Below, piece by piece: positions 35,238 through 46,777 of a stretch of DNA of 64,000 nucleotides. How positions within the stretch are numbered: the stretch's first letter is position 1; the number at the start of each line of letters is the position of its first letter. The DNA comes from Takashimella koratensis. Taxonomy: Eukaryota; Basidiomycota; Tremellomycetes; Trichosporonales; Tetragoniomycetaceae. A model generated the notes under the pieces. It did not search any database. It was not told the origin of the DNA and was given only the letters and a program-made list of their open reading frames with translations. The translations under genes were made by a program, and so were the position numbers. The stretch spans positions 606,690 through 670,689 of the forward strand of contig BCKT01000012.1 of assembly GCA_003116875.1 (NCBI GenBank). The letters are read 5' to 3'.

Positions 35238-37964
35238 TTATCGACCTCGACCCCGCCCTCCTACTCCCCCTCCTCCAGTCCCTGCCCCTGCCCCTGCTCC
35301 CGCCTTGCGCGCGCGCACTACCGCCGCCTTCAACGACGGCGTGGTCACTTCAAATCCTACTCTCTCCATCACCTCCAACACCTTCCCCGCTTCGTCTACT
35401 CTGCCAGTGGAGACCGTGTTATCCAGCATGAGCCAGTACGTATCTTTATCCGGCGCGACGTTGTTCTGCACCATATGGTCGAACAGCTGCATTGGCAGCG
35501 ATGGCGCAGTCGATGTAGGCGTAGGTACCGCACCCGCACCCCAACTTCCACCCGCACCTCTTCGCCTATCACCTCCTCTGTCCGCTCTGTCTGCACGCCT
35601 CGACCGCCCCTTCCCTCCCGATTGCCGAATCAACACATTATACGTTACCGTATTCAACCTCCCACCGGCACTCTGCATCCTCCTGACCGCATCCCAACCA
35701 TCACCCTCCCACCCTCCTCTAAAATACCCGGCAACCAAACTCGTCCACATCTGAGTGGAAAGTTTCACCCCTCTCTTCTTCATTTCAACCACCATCGTTT
35801 CCGCCCTCGCGAGACCCGCCGCGTCCCCGTCTCGTGCCAGGTCGGAGACCAGGAGAGCCGACATGTACTCGTTAGGCTCGATGCCTCGGTCTCGCATCAC
35901 GCTGAGAGTTCGACGGGCAGCCTCGTCCTCGCCTGCGCGCAACATGCCCTGCACTAGCGTCGTGTATGTCACAATGTCCGGAACGAGAGAGAGGGTTTGG
36001 GCGGTGGATAGGACAGAGGTCATACCCGGCATATCACCGGACAAGGCAGAGTGGCGCAAGACGGTGTTGATGGTGATAATGTTGGGTGCGAGGGAGGAAG
36101 ACGAAGAAGACCCAGGCTGAGACCGAGATTGAGCCGAGTCGACAGCGCGGCGGAACAGCTCAAGAGCGGCATGCTCGGGGTGCGCACCACCCATACTAAA
36201 CAGTTGGTCCAGGGTGTGATTTAACACCTCGGTAGGCGGCCATGCAATTCCAGATGCTTCTGTACTCACAAGTCAGCCTCAGCGTCAGTCATTCTATCAA
36301 CCATCTTTTCGCACTCTCCTAGCACAAATTTAACCCAAATCCCACTCACCTTTCCCCGCCTCTTTCGCCTTCGCCTGTCTACTCTCCGAATCATCCGCCA
36401 TCTGATCCCAGACCCTCACAACGCCTTCTAAATGCTTCAGCGTACCCATGAGTGCTATACACAGCATATACGCTTTCACATCCTTCACTGCCTGTACTGT
36501 CCCCGGGGCTGTCCACACTTCCTCTGCTACTTTCAAAGCCTGTTGCCTGGGCGTCATGGGTGTCCCTTCTCCTTCGTTGGGACCGTCACCACTGTCCAAT
36601 CCCGGAATCTCGTCTTTAGGCGGGACGACAGTGGACAGGAGGGTGTGGAGGATCGGCATAGGTGTTGGGGAAGGAACGAGGGCGAGAAGGTCGGTAGCAA
36701 GTTGGCGCATGCGTCGTCTCTCGATCGAAGCGATTGGCCGCCCGGAAACGGTAGGAACGGGCTTGAGCGCGAGTGTACGAAAAGTGAGGAGAAAGGCGGA
36801 AAGAGTGTGGTAGCGATTCATCGACTTGACCAGCTCCGACCCAACATATTGGGACGATGTGGTTCCTGGTGACAATGTCGCCAGTGTCGAAGCTCCAGAG
36901 TCGCCAGCCTCGGGCCGTAGCTGAGCGAGGAGCAGCGTCCACAGCTCTGCAATTGTCTCCGTCTGACCGCGACTCATCAAGGATAGAAGGCGCCGTTGCA
37001 GAGCGTCTACTGTCTTCGGCAGCGCCACAATTGGCTGCGACACACACAGTGCCTCGATCGCCCCGGTTTCTTTGCTGCTGAATTCGCGGGACAAGTCCTT
37101 GAGGTAGGCGACGACAGTCGACGGATGTGGTAGAGCGACTTCAAAAGTCGGCGGTGATACCCGACCGACTCTTGCCCTTAGGACACCCCATGCCGCCGCC
37201 AGAGGGACAGGCACTCTGATCCCTCTCTCTCCCCTGCCCTGGTCGCTCGCATACTGTTCCAGCTCCCCCTCAAGCGCTATCAAGACTGCGTCCACTCTCT
37301 CCCTCTCCGACGAGGCCTCACTCAATAGCCACTCCACATAGGGCTGAACCGACTCCCTCGCGGTGAAATTGCCGTGCTTGCTGTTCCTGCTCCGGTTGAC
37401 TTGCACCCGTGACCTGCCAGAGGAAGGCGGGAAGGAACAGAATGTGAAGACCTGGGTCGCGGCGGTAACAAGGTCCAGAGAGGGGGGATGGAGTCTGAAG
37501 TGCGTGGAGAGAGCGGATGCGATGGTTTGTGTGAATGGGAGAAGGAGGTGTAATTTAGATTGGGAAAGGAGAGGAAGAATGGACGAGATAAGGTCAGGGC
37601 CGTAAGTTGAAGAAGCCTGGTCCGCGGCGAGGGCCGTGGTCAATCGGGTCTTGAGAAACGTCGAGGATGGTTGCCCTACCTAGTTTCAGATCAGCCTTGA
37701 GTCGGAAGTCATTGCGTAGCTGCTTACTTGGGATTCAGGGAGATCAGGGGGCGAGGAAGAAGACGACGTCCTGAGACCAGGATCTGCAGGCGTCGAGGAG
37801 GAGGCTGAAGAGCTGCAACGTGGACAGCTCGCGAAAGGGAAAGAAGCAGGTCGAGGTGGATGTGGTCGGATCGAAGGGCGGCAAGCCGGTTGGACAACAA
37901 CGAGTGCTCGGGTAAGGCTGGAGGAGGACGAGACGGCTCGAGCCAGTCGGACAGAGCTTATCAT
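35238..37964 (-). CDS. Mitochondrial pentatricopeptide-repeat (PPR) protein
   Basis: Three exons. Exon 1 starts at ATG 37964 and encodes a mitochondrial targeting-like sequence rich in Arg, Ser and Ala with no acids (MISSVRLARAVSSSSSLTRA). It joins exon 2 (about 37680-36350) at PESQ/VGQPSSTFLK. Exon 3 joins at AGK/EASGIAWPPTEVLN. Exon 3 carries clear PPR repeats: TYTTLVQGMLRAGEDEAARR with DRGIEPN, TQMWTSLVAGYFRGG, VTYNVLIRQ and APDKDTYWLMLDNTVSTG followed by EAGKVLEVMERVGFE. Exon 2 is helical (repeat-like) but more diverged. PPR proteins bind organellar RNA and act in its stability, processing or translation; the specific target cannot be told. A Gly/Arg-rich insert and a Gly-rich C-terminus are low complexity. 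Confidence 0.82.
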
Positions 37965-38228
37965 TTGTCCAAAGCCCAAGAAGCCGTGACAGCTGTGGAG
38001 CGTCGAGAGATAGATGGGTGGTAGGATGATGTGGAGAGAAGCGTTGGATGGTGTTGACTGGCCTCATGAAATCTCAATCTTGAAATCTCCAACCTCAATC
38101 CTACAATCCTCCCTTTGGAAATTTTGCTTCCGCTTTTCGACTGGCGCAAAGTCAACCGACCGTCCGTCTACCTCTCCACTTGATCCACCCAACTCTCACC
38201 CATTCCTTACTTTATCTGACTGACCGCG

Positions 38229-40709
38229 ATGCCGCCCACGCTCCCTGGGACTCGCGCAACCGCGAAACCTGTACAGAAGCCTGCCAAGGTCAGATACTGG
38301 AAAGGCAAACCTGGAGGTGCTGTTGCCTCTGATTCCGACGACTCAGATGATGGCGAGGAGGAACAGCTCGATGTCAAGCCTCGTAAATCCGGGCCAGCGA
38401 CGAATGGGGTCAAGAATGAAACACTAGGAGTGGTGGCCGGTGGAGCCGGGAGGGTGTTGCATACCGGTGATGCGGGAAAGGGGTTGACCATGAAGGTGCA
38501 GTTACGCGATGTCAAGGTCGAAGGTGGGAGAGTATTGTTAGGTGGGCAAAGTGGAGGGGTTAAAGCTGGTGAGTTGTTTAGGGACCACGTTGGGTTTGGG
38601 ATTGGTCAGTGGAGTGTGTTGGAAAGGGAGATAGTGAGATAGAGAAGAGTTGCTAACTGTTGTGTGCAGAAGTGGGAGAAGAGAGCGAAGAGGAAGAGTC
38701 GGAAGAAGAGTCTGAGGAGGAAGAAGAAGAGCGGCCAAAGTTTGTTTCAAAGCAACCAGCAGCAGAAGAGGTGAGTCAGCGCGTCTTATCGAAGATTGCC
38801 CCACATGATCTAGCTGATTGAATCGAACAACATTCTAGTCGAGCGAGTACGAGACCGATTCTGAAGAAGAAGAATCTGAAGAAGAGAAGAAACCTGCGTT
38901 CCGTCCTATGTTTGTCTCAAAGTACGTACCTTCCTCTTCCCAACTCTCACCGTTTCCACCCAACTGGTTGATCCTTTGAACAGGGGTACAGGCTGACAGT
39001 GTACGGCATGTAGGAACGCACGGAAGACGGTCGGACAAGAAGAACTGGCAAAGCAGACTGAGGAGGCAGAGAAGGTCGAAGAGGAGTTGCGAGAGCAGCG
39101 GAAGATGGATAGCAAGGAGCTCGCGGGGGAGACTATCAAGCGGGAGCTCATGGAGAGTGAGTAATGAGTCTGCTTTAGGTGCTGTATCATTTGACCAGTA
39201 CTGATTCCATTGCTTCTCATCCATCTCTCCTTTCTTTTGGATATCCCGTTCGCTGTCTCTTTCACACCTTTTTCGTGGTCCCGTCCACAGAGGAAGCATC
39301 AGACCAACTCGTCGCCGACGTGGACGACACTGACGGTCTCGACCCTACCGCCGAATTTGAAGAATGGCGAGCGCGCGAACTCACCCGTCTCCTGCGCGAC
39401 AAACAAGCCGAGGCTGAACGAGACGCCGAGCGAGAAGAAATCGAGCGACGACGTGCGATGCCAGAGGATATTAGGTTGGCCGAGGATATGGAGTATGCAG
39501 AGAAAACGAGGGCTAGGGAGAAAGGGGAGATGGGGTTCTTGCAGACTTATTATCACAAGGGAGCGTTCCATCTCGTAAGTGATGGCGATGATAAAGAGAC
39601 AGACAGACGAAAGGAGAGAGCGAAATCGAGGAAGAAAAAAAAAGAAAGGGGTTGAAGATCATGCTGATAAATTCAGGACGAGGACCTCGCCAACCGAGAC
39701 TACACAGGCGCGACAGAATCCTCAGTCGACATGTCGATGTTGCCCAAGATCATGCAAGTCCGCAACTACGGCAAGGTACGTTGATGTATCAGTCTTGGAT
39801 TCCGAATATCCTTTCATATCATCGGCTTGCTGACACACCATAGGCCTCGAGGTCAAAGTACACCCATCTTACAGCGGAGGATACGACGTCGACAGGTTGG
39901 GGCGGGGTATCTGTCACTCGGCCCGGAGAGATCGGGACGACTCAGACTGGGTGCTGGAACTGTACGTGTTTCTCTATGCTTCTATTTCCATCGACCATCT
40001 TTAGTCTAAAGACGAACTTGGTCTTCTCTCTTTTATTCTGTGCTTCTCTCTACCCCCGTGCTATATCTGCTTGCCTGCACTAACATGGATAACAGGTGGT
40101 GGTCCACACTTGCGCCAAGACTGCCCAAACAACAACGTCAACGACCCCAACATGATTGGCGGCGTATATATTCCCGGAGCAGCCGGAGCGGGTGGTGGAG
40201 GCGGTGGTAGTGGTGGAGGAGGAGTGGGTGGGTCATTTGGGACGAGCTCAAATCGGGCGCCGCTAGGCTCGGGTGGGCGTGGTGGTGGGTTTGGCCGAAG
40301 AGAAGGGGACGGTGATCGGGATCGACAAAGCGGACGGGGTGGTGGATGGGGCTCGAACGATCGTGGTGACCGCGACCGCGACCGCGACCGCGGGGACAGA
40401 GGAGATAGGGGAGATAGAGGTGGGAGAGATGATCGTGGAGAAGGAAGGTACCGCGACGATCATCGCCGGGAACGAGACGACCGACCAATGGAAGGGAGGT
40501 ACGATGACCGCCGAGACCGAGCGGGCGATCGGGACAGGGAGAGGGATGGACGAACTGGTCGAGATGGGGGGGACGGGTACAGTGGTAGTCGAGATCATCG
40601 AGACCGAGACGATCGAGGAGATAGGAGGAGGGATAGGGAAAGGAGCACTAGCCCACCCCGAGACCGAGACAGGGACGATCGTCGTCGAGATGACCGAGAC
40701 CGACGATAG
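38229..40709 (+). CDS. MFAP1: MFAP1-like spliceosomal protein with zinc-knuckle and RD-rich C-terminal extension
   Basis: Seven or so short exons encode an MFAP1 (microfibrillar-associated protein 1) homolog, despite its name a spliceosomal B-complex protein associated with Prp38. Recognisable blocks are KVRYWKGKPGG at the N-terminus, acidic runs with RPKFVSK and RPMFVSK repeats, a charged coiled coil (EELREQRKMDSKELAGETIK), FEEWRARELTRLLRDK, ERRRAMPEDIR, GFLQTYYHKGAFHL, MLPKIMQVRNYGKASRSKYT and HLTAEDTT. The last blocks are the diagnostic MFAP1 C-terminus. After this the frame continues with a CCHC zinc knuckle (CWNCGGPHLRQDC, in the exon before and after the intron ending at about 40095). 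A long Gly-rich then Arg/Asp/Gly-rich tail follows, full of RD and RDR dipeptides and ending RRDDRDRR. Animal MFAP1 ends soon after the HLxxxDTT block, so this is a C-terminal extension with probable RNA-binding capacity. Confidence 0.85.
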
Positions 40710-41070
40710 TCGCCAGTTTCGAATCATCCCTCAGAGTAAAGCAGACTCGTCAGTTCTCTCTACCTTCATTACACGTTCGCCCTTGTGGTTCACATACCCC
40801 CGGCTTTCATCAAACGATATCAATGGAGTCCGTCTGTTCAATGGGTGTACGATACGATCTTGTCACTGTAGCAAGGCATAGGTTCCTTGGAATGCATCAT
40901 TTACCAAAGATACGTTAAGATTCGCAGATGCGGATCGATGCGGATGTAAAGAGGTACAAGAGAGATGGTGGTGGAGACCAAGGCTCTGAGGTATAGGAAG
41001 GACGGATGAAAGGGGATTAAAGGCGGGAGGGGAATGTTTGGGGGAAAAGAGAGAGGGAGAGGATCTTCCG
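40710..41070. other. Convergent 3' intergenic region
   Basis: 361 bases between the ends of MFAP1 and PBDC1. No element was recognised. Confidence 0.4.
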
Positions 41071-42178
41071 TTATTGCTTCTTAGCCGCCTGGGCCTGTTC
41101 GTAGACGGCGTTGTTGAGCCCAGCCCTGTTCCGTGCAATCTATGACCAGTCAGCAAGTGCGCCGACACGATGAACAGTCTCAAACAGAAGGAGCGACAAG
41201 GAGAAAGAGATTTGGAGCGGGAACAGAAAGAAGGTGTGTATGACCAATCCAGCTCAGAGGTGATCATATGGACTCACCTCGAATGCGAAGAACTGAACTC
41301 GGGTGACAAGGATCGTGTTGTCCTCGGCGTAAAGGCGAGACGAGTCTTTGCGAACCAAGGTACCAAAGTTGTAGTCTGTCAAGGTTTTCTCATACTGCAT
41401 GAAGTCAGGGAGAGGAGGCAAGATCAGCACAACGACTCATTGTCAGAGAAAGCGGGCAGGGGTAGGACGGGGCAAGGAGGTGGCGGACTGACAGCGAAGA
41501 CGATTCGAACTGTGCAATCCCCGCCACCCTCACCCATACACCTCTACCCCTACCCCTACCCCTACCCCTACCCCTACCCCTACCCCTACCCCTACCCCTA
41601 CCCCTACCCCTACCTCCACTGATCACGCTGAACTCGGACCACCCACCGTCATGATAAACTTGCGCCACCGGTCTTTTCCCGAAGCGCTCTTCATGGCATT
41701 CTCATCGATCACCTGAAGCGCAGCGTCAAATTTGAACTCGGGGAACTCGGCAAGGAGGTGCTCGTGAATCTGGTCGTCCATCCTATCAGACAGTTATGGG
41801 TTAGTTCGGCGGAACTTTGAAAGAAGGGTGGGTGGCAAAGGAGGACCAAAGCAGATGGATTTGGAGGCGGATTCTATATTCGAGAGTTGTGAACAGTCGT
41901 GTAGAGAGATGGAAGATGAGAGAAGGAAGTGAGCTCACGATGTAAGTTTCAGCTTCTGTGGTGGGATTCCAGTGATAAGTTTCTCGTACGCCTTGACAGA
42001 GTCAGTTAACAGCACTAGCAACAGCAACAACATCTACTCCAAACTTTCCAGTCCACTCTGCCAAGCTTGCTAGCCCAACTCAACAGCTCTAACCCACCTC
42101 TAGGTGCTCGACCGTCTTGACAGCGAACTGCATCTCAATTTCAGCGGCATTCCCCGCGGTCTCGGCGTCGAACGACAT
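41071..42178 (-). CDS. PBDC1: PBDC1 / Ypl225w family protein (eEF1A chaperone family)
   Basis: Five exons assemble into a protein of about 145 residues. Exon 1 is MSFDAETAGNAAEIEMQFAV and KTVEHLE. Exon 2 is AYEKLITGIPPQKLKLTS. Exon 3 contains MDDQIHEHLLAEFPEFKFDA and SGKDRWRKFIMT. Exon 4 runs KTLTDYNFGTLVRKDSSRLY to RVQFFAFE. The last exon is IARNRAGLNNAVYEQAQAAK, ending KQ. The WRKF...DYNFGTL.R and FFAFEIARNR.GLN blocks match the PBDC1 (polysaccharide biosynthesis domain containing 1) family. Yeast Ypl225w of this family assists folding of nascent eEF1A; the original family name is misleading. The intron between exons 3 and 4 carries the hexamer repeat listed separately. Start and stop are unambiguous from homology and splicing. 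Confidence 0.88.
41545..41610. repeat. Interstitial hexamer repeat (TACCCC)11, telomere-like, in a PBDC1 intron
   Basis: Eleven perfect tandem TACCCC units. On the opposite (gene) strand the unit reads GGGGTA, i.e. circularly TAGGGG. It falls in the intron between the SGKDRWRKF exon and the YNFGTL exon of PBDC1, so it does not affect the protein unless splicing is disturbed. Fungal telomeres are often TTAGGG-like, so the unit resembles a telomere variant. Confidence 0.95.
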
Positions 42179-42494
42179 GTTGCTTGGGGCTAGGTTGGGG
42201 TTCGGGTTCAAGGGCAAGGTTAAGAGGTAAGAGGTTATTCGAAGACACGAGAAGCGGTTGGAAAGTCGCAAAAAATAAAATAGAAAAAATCGAGATACAG
42301 CATCATCGGTCGTAGAGGAGGGAGTGATAAGCGACACGTGGAGAACACGTGGACAGAAGAGGTCATTGGCTCTACACGTCATTTACCCTCTGTAAGGGTG
42401 TCCGAAAAAAAAGAAGAAAAAGAAACGAAAGCAACGACGAACTTTGTATTACCTCCAACTCATTCATCCAACTCGGCACCACCCAGCCCACACC
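42179..42494. promoter_or_regulatory. Divergent promoter region PBDC1 / uL23m gene
   Basis: 316 bases between two divergent starts. An A/G-rich stretch (about 42405-42432) precedes the plus-strand leader. No TATA box is evident. Confidence 0.4.
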
Positions 42495-43696
42495 ATGTCG
42501 CTCGTCTTCCGCCGGGCGCTGTCTTCCCTCCCTTCGACGGCTACAACCGCCTCCGCTGCCTCCGCCGGTCCCTCTACTTCCTCCACCCTCCCTCGAGCCG
42601 TACACCGCCGCCGCCTTCAATCACCATCGACCAACCCAAGCTCCCCTCTCACCTCCCCTCAATCCTTCTACCTTCCTGGACCGGGAGACAAGACACCCCG
42701 ACGTCTTCCTGACGAGCTCGAGGACCGGTTCCAGGCGCTTCGATTGCGCGGGCAGTACAAGGGTGACGAAGCGAGCGGGCGTCGCGCGTTCCTCCTCGCC
42801 AACGCGGCATGGAGGAGCCGTGTTCGAGGAGTCGTCGGAGTTGCTCAAGACGCAGAGGGCGCGCAAGTCCGAACGACCAAATCGGATTTCTTCGTCGCTC
42901 GTGGTGAGGACGTTAAAGGAGATATGAACGCAGAGGCAGAGGTTGAAGCGGCCAAGGCAACTTCGATTGTCGGTCAACGGATTTACCTACCCAACGTACA
43001 GATTCGACTCATGCGTAACCACACTCCCCCTGGGCAGGCGTATGACCCATGGATCGCGACGTTCCGTATTCCGCCATCGATGACGAAGACCGATCTCAGA
43101 TCTTACTTGATGGCCGCATACCAGCTCCCCGTGACCTTTATCCGGACCGACAACTACGTGGGCGAGCTTCGTCGTGTAGCCGGTGGTGAGATCCAACGAA
43201 CTCCCGGGTCGAGGAAAAACTACAAGCGTGCGGTCGTAGGGTTGACCGAACCTTTTCATTACCCAGACGACGTGGAAGAGATGCGCGCAGGGACGTTTGG
43301 AGGTGTAGAGCAAGGAGAGAGACTGGCAAAGGCCAGAGAGAAGGTTTTGGATGATCTCTACTTTGTGGAGAGGCAGACGGATTCGAGGAAGAGGTACTTG
43401 ATGAAAATGTTCAAGGGGTGGAGGTGGCGCGCCAAGACGCACGACAACGAGGTGAGTCTGAATGAGCGGTCGATAGATGGTAGAGCGTGAAGAGGGAGAT
43501 TGTGGTTGTTTGCTACTTGGTAGCAGGTTGCTGTGTGGTGGATATAAGAGCATATGCTGATATTCACTCTTAGGGCAACACGGTTCGCGAGATCATGCGC
43601 AGGAGACAAGAGCGCGAGAACTCGATTGCCGCCGAAGCGAGCCGGGCACGACACGCTGCCGAGACGGGCGCCGAGTTCGTCGAGCCCGCCGTCTAA
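42495..43696 (+). CDS. MRP20: Mitochondrial large ribosomal subunit protein uL23m
   Basis: Two exons. Exon 1 begins with a Ser/Ala/Arg mitochondrial presequence (MSLVFRRALSSLPSTATTAS). The conserved ribosomal L23 region is GQRIYLPNVQIRLMRNHTPP, DPWIATFRIPPSMTKTDLRS, YLMAAYQLPVTFIRTDNYVG and then YKRAVVGLTEPFHYPDDVEE. A C-terminal helical part (SRKRYLMKMFKGWRWRAKTH) is joined by an intron of about 120 bases to GNTVREIMRRRQEREN and ends FVEPAV. IYLPN...RLMRN...TK.DL..YL...Y..PV..I.T.NY is the fungal Mrp20/uL23m pattern, a protein at the mitoribosome exit tunnel. ATG 42495 sits in acaccATGT and starts the targeting sequence. Confidence 0.9.
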
Positions 43697-44250
43697 GTGT
43701 GGTCACGAGGTTTGCGCATTCGCTCCGAATCAGGGTATCACCATCCCCGGTCGTCCGAGTAGCGGTTGCAACACGATACGTACGAGAAGAGACTTGTCAT
43801 ATACCGTCAACCGCTCAATACATGCATCTCACATATTCATACCACGCAGTTTGTGGAGACACTACTCCTAAAGTCACTTCGAGTCAGAGTCTCAGGGTGG
43901 GCGATAGGAACAGAGACAAGCCATGAAATAGGCCAAGTTGCGAAGATGTCTGGAGAGAGAGAAAGAAGAGAGATCATTGGGTAACTCTATGAACATTCGT
44001 TACGATCAGGCTAAAGACCAGAGACCAAATATTACCAAAAGATCAGACAAAGAGTAGGTAGATGATATACTAGAGGCTGCGAGTGGGCCAGAGCAGAGGA
44101 GTCGAGCGCCAAGGTGTTGGTTGAGACGACACCTGTGCTTGAACAAGTACAGGAGTTTGATCCTTGAAAATTAGAAGCAAGATCGGGAGAGATTGTATCT
44201 TCACGAAAAAAAAAAGGAGATGGGCATATCTCGATCCCAAGATCACCCAT
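43697..44250. other. Convergent 3' intergenic region
   Basis: 554 bases between the ends of the uL23m and CFEM genes. Short frames on both strands show no family resemblance. No element was recognised. Confidence 0.45.
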
Positions 44251-45744
44251 TTACACAGCGTGGGGTTCGCTCGACCCATCGCCTTTAGTCAAGATATTGA
44301 CGTTGAGGTGAGTCGTACTTCCGTGAAAGTCGGCCTCGCTCCCCATCCTCGTAGTTGGGGTCGTGGGACTTTCTCCTTCCGTATCCTTTGCGCTCTTATC
44401 CTCCATCTCCCATTCCTCCCCTGTGCCCGTGGCGTAGCTTGTCTCACCCGCATCATCACCCAGTGTGAGCCTGTTGGTGAACCCTGTACTGTTCCCACCG
44501 CGGTTCAAGCTGAACCCGACGGATCGACCAGTGTTTCGGCTCATCTCGCCATAGTCGGCAGAGGTGAGCCCGTAGTTGGCAGACGAGGTGGCGCCGTGCA
44601 TGTCGGAAGCAAACGTCGCCGTCGGGTCATGAGAGCGCATAGCACGAGAGCCGAAACCGCCGGAACGAGCACCGGCACCAGATCGAGCACCGTTCTTAGT
44701 GTCTGCCTGAGACCCGGCGTGGGTCCAGGATCGGGATTGTGAAACGGCTTGGTTACGCCTCATGCGGGAGCGGCAGGAGAGGATACCGAGGAGCAGAGCG
44801 CCAGCGAGGAGAAGGCTGCAAACTGTGCTCATCTGAGCAGTGGGAACAAAATCAGTGTTTAGCTGTGAGCTGATCAAAGCACGAGGTAGAACGAAGGGGT
44901 GAATGAATGGCAGGTTGATAGGATCTTGATAGGATCCGGGAGGTTATTTGACATAGTCGGCTGTTACTCACAATGGCAGAGATGGTGACAGACGCGCTGC
45001 TGTAAATGACCGGAGCGGTCGAAGTATCCGTCGTCGCTGGCGAGCCGCCGGACGTGCTGTTGGTTGCGGTCGAAGTGCCATTGGTCGCAGACGAAGTACC
45101 GTTGGTGACCGAGGTCCCGTTGGACCCGCCGATCGTTGAGGTCTGGGGGGAATAGGTCGCGGTGATTGTGTATCCCTGGAGTAGGTGTGAGCTGACTGAG
45201 AGCATTACTGATGTAGAGGGTGTGCCGGCGCTAGCCATAGACGAGCAGGAAGACCTGGAAGACCTGGAAGAGACTGTGCGAGAGGTGAAGAGTGGGGTGG
45301 GGCCGAGAGAGAGAGGACGTACAAGAGAGGCACATCCGGCTTCAGAGTAGGCTTGGCCAGTGGCGATCTCGGTAGCGTTGCAACTTGCGCCCCAGCAGTT
45401 CTAAAGCGACTCTCGGTTAGCTCTTACATGCCCAAGGGCAGATATATGAAGACAATGGCTGAGATATAGCCTGTACTCACAGCGACAGACTGCTGGTAGG
45501 TCGCGCTGTTGCAGATACAGGCGTAGTCGGTGAGCGAGGTGCATGTCCCGAGCTGGCCGGTCGCCAAGCTGTCCGCGAAGTCAGTGTTGCTCGACGACAT
45601 TGAGAAGAGATGAGGGTTAGATTGCTAAGAGAGGATTTAGGAGCTCACGTACCAGGTAGTTACGCAGGTAGGAAGAGTGTCCGTCGTAGCACGCTCGTAC
45701 CACCTCGGCACGACGAGAACGGTCGGGAGCGGGTTGGGCGCCAT
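44251..45744 (-). CDS. CFEM-domain single-pass membrane protein
   Basis: Five exons. Exons 1-3 build an eight-cysteine CFEM module: LPTCVTTC (the second Cys is created by the first splice junction, TG/C), LGTCTSLTDYACICNSATYQ, NCWGASC and SEAGCASL. The C..C, C, CxC, C....C and C spacing is typical of fungal CFEM proteins, which act at the cell surface, for example in haem/iron capture or as wall and signalling proteins. Exon 4 is a Ser/Thr/Asn-rich stalk with many NGTS/NSTS N-glycosylation sites. The membrane span VTISAIMSTVCSLLLAGALL crosses the next intron and ends in SCRSRMRR. A cytoplasmic tail rich in Ser, Gly and Thr follows, ending EPHAV. The only ATG in reach (45744) gives MAPNPLPTVLVVPRWYERAT, a poor signal peptide, so an unseen upstream exon is possible. 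Confidence 0.75.
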
Positions 45745-46777
45745 GATCAGGTGCGGTGGCGAGGTTGGTTATGCGAGGGATGGGATTGGAAAGAGGGGAG
45801 ATGAAGGTTGACGAAGAAGGTGATGATGAGGGGAGAGTGGGCGAGGGGAACGAGGGGGAGAAGGAGGTCAAGATGAATGAGATGAAGAGAGATGAGTAGA
45901 GTTGAAGATGGATGGGGTTGAGGTTGAGAATGAGAAAAGAGGCGTGAGAACGAGCGAGCTAGGTCCCGATGAAGAAGAGGGTGGGTGGTGGTCTTTGCTG
46001 TTGGTTGTCACAATGGTAGCTGTAATAATAACCCAGGGAACAAAAGGCGCCTCTTGCCTCTAGTCTCCCTGCCTCTGTACTGCACCAGTGTGTCCTTCTT
46101 TCCGCTCTCCCTCTTGTTTGCGCCTCGTTTCGAAGATGGTCGTCGGGTGGCTTTTGTTCTTTATTGTGAGGTATCAGTCGTCGGCGGACGGTGACCGTGT
46201 TCAAGGGTGGAGGTAGGGGGGAGGTTGAGGACGGATCGCCTTGGGGAGTAGCTAGTAGCTAGGGGCTCCTATTGTCCTTGTCCCTTTTCCTCACGCACTG
46301 GGCGACTGCGACTGGGAGATTGAGAGATTGTACCCCTTGCATCGGTAGCTGGTCTTGTTGTTGTCTCGCCCCGAGGACAGACCATGACGAGAACAATAAA
46401 GACCAATGTCCGGGATGGACCAAAGGAGCAAGTGAACCCGGTCCCCTATTGTATTGTCCGAACAGAACAATAAAGCCACAGACAAATATCCGAAAGTGAG
46501 TCTGAAACCAAGCCACAAGACAAGGCTCGTGCCTTCGGCTGTGCCTGGATCCCATCTTAGTGGTTGCAGAGTGAGCCTGAAACGGACTCACAATCTGTGG
46601 CAGTTTAGACATGGCATTGACAATGCTATGTACAATGTCCCTATCAACTCTCATGCGCACTACCTAGACTCGCAATAGGAATCGTCACGGACGCCAACAG
46701 CCCCACGCATGACGCAAAAGTGATCGAGATCGAATTATACAACCATGCAGATAGATGCTATAATATAACTGTACGTA
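45745..46777. other. Intergenic region upstream of the CFEM gene
   Basis: About 1 kb between the CFEM start and the 3' end of the Stealth-family gene, both minus. The part next to the CFEM gene is pyrimidine-rich on its coding strand, like a 5' leader. No coding signal was found. Confidence 0.45.

Noticed and set aside
35214..36120. Plus-strand frames opposite the PPR gene
   Set aside because: The minus strand encodes clear PPR repeats in the same interval, so these are shadows.
41545..41610. A true chromosome end
   Set aside because: Only 66 bases, internal to an intact conserved gene with conserved genes on both sides; interstitial only.
41170..41668. Frames reading YP or RG dipeptide repeats across the hexamer array
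   Set aside because: The periodic peptides are just translation of the TACCCC repeat within a PBDC1 intron.
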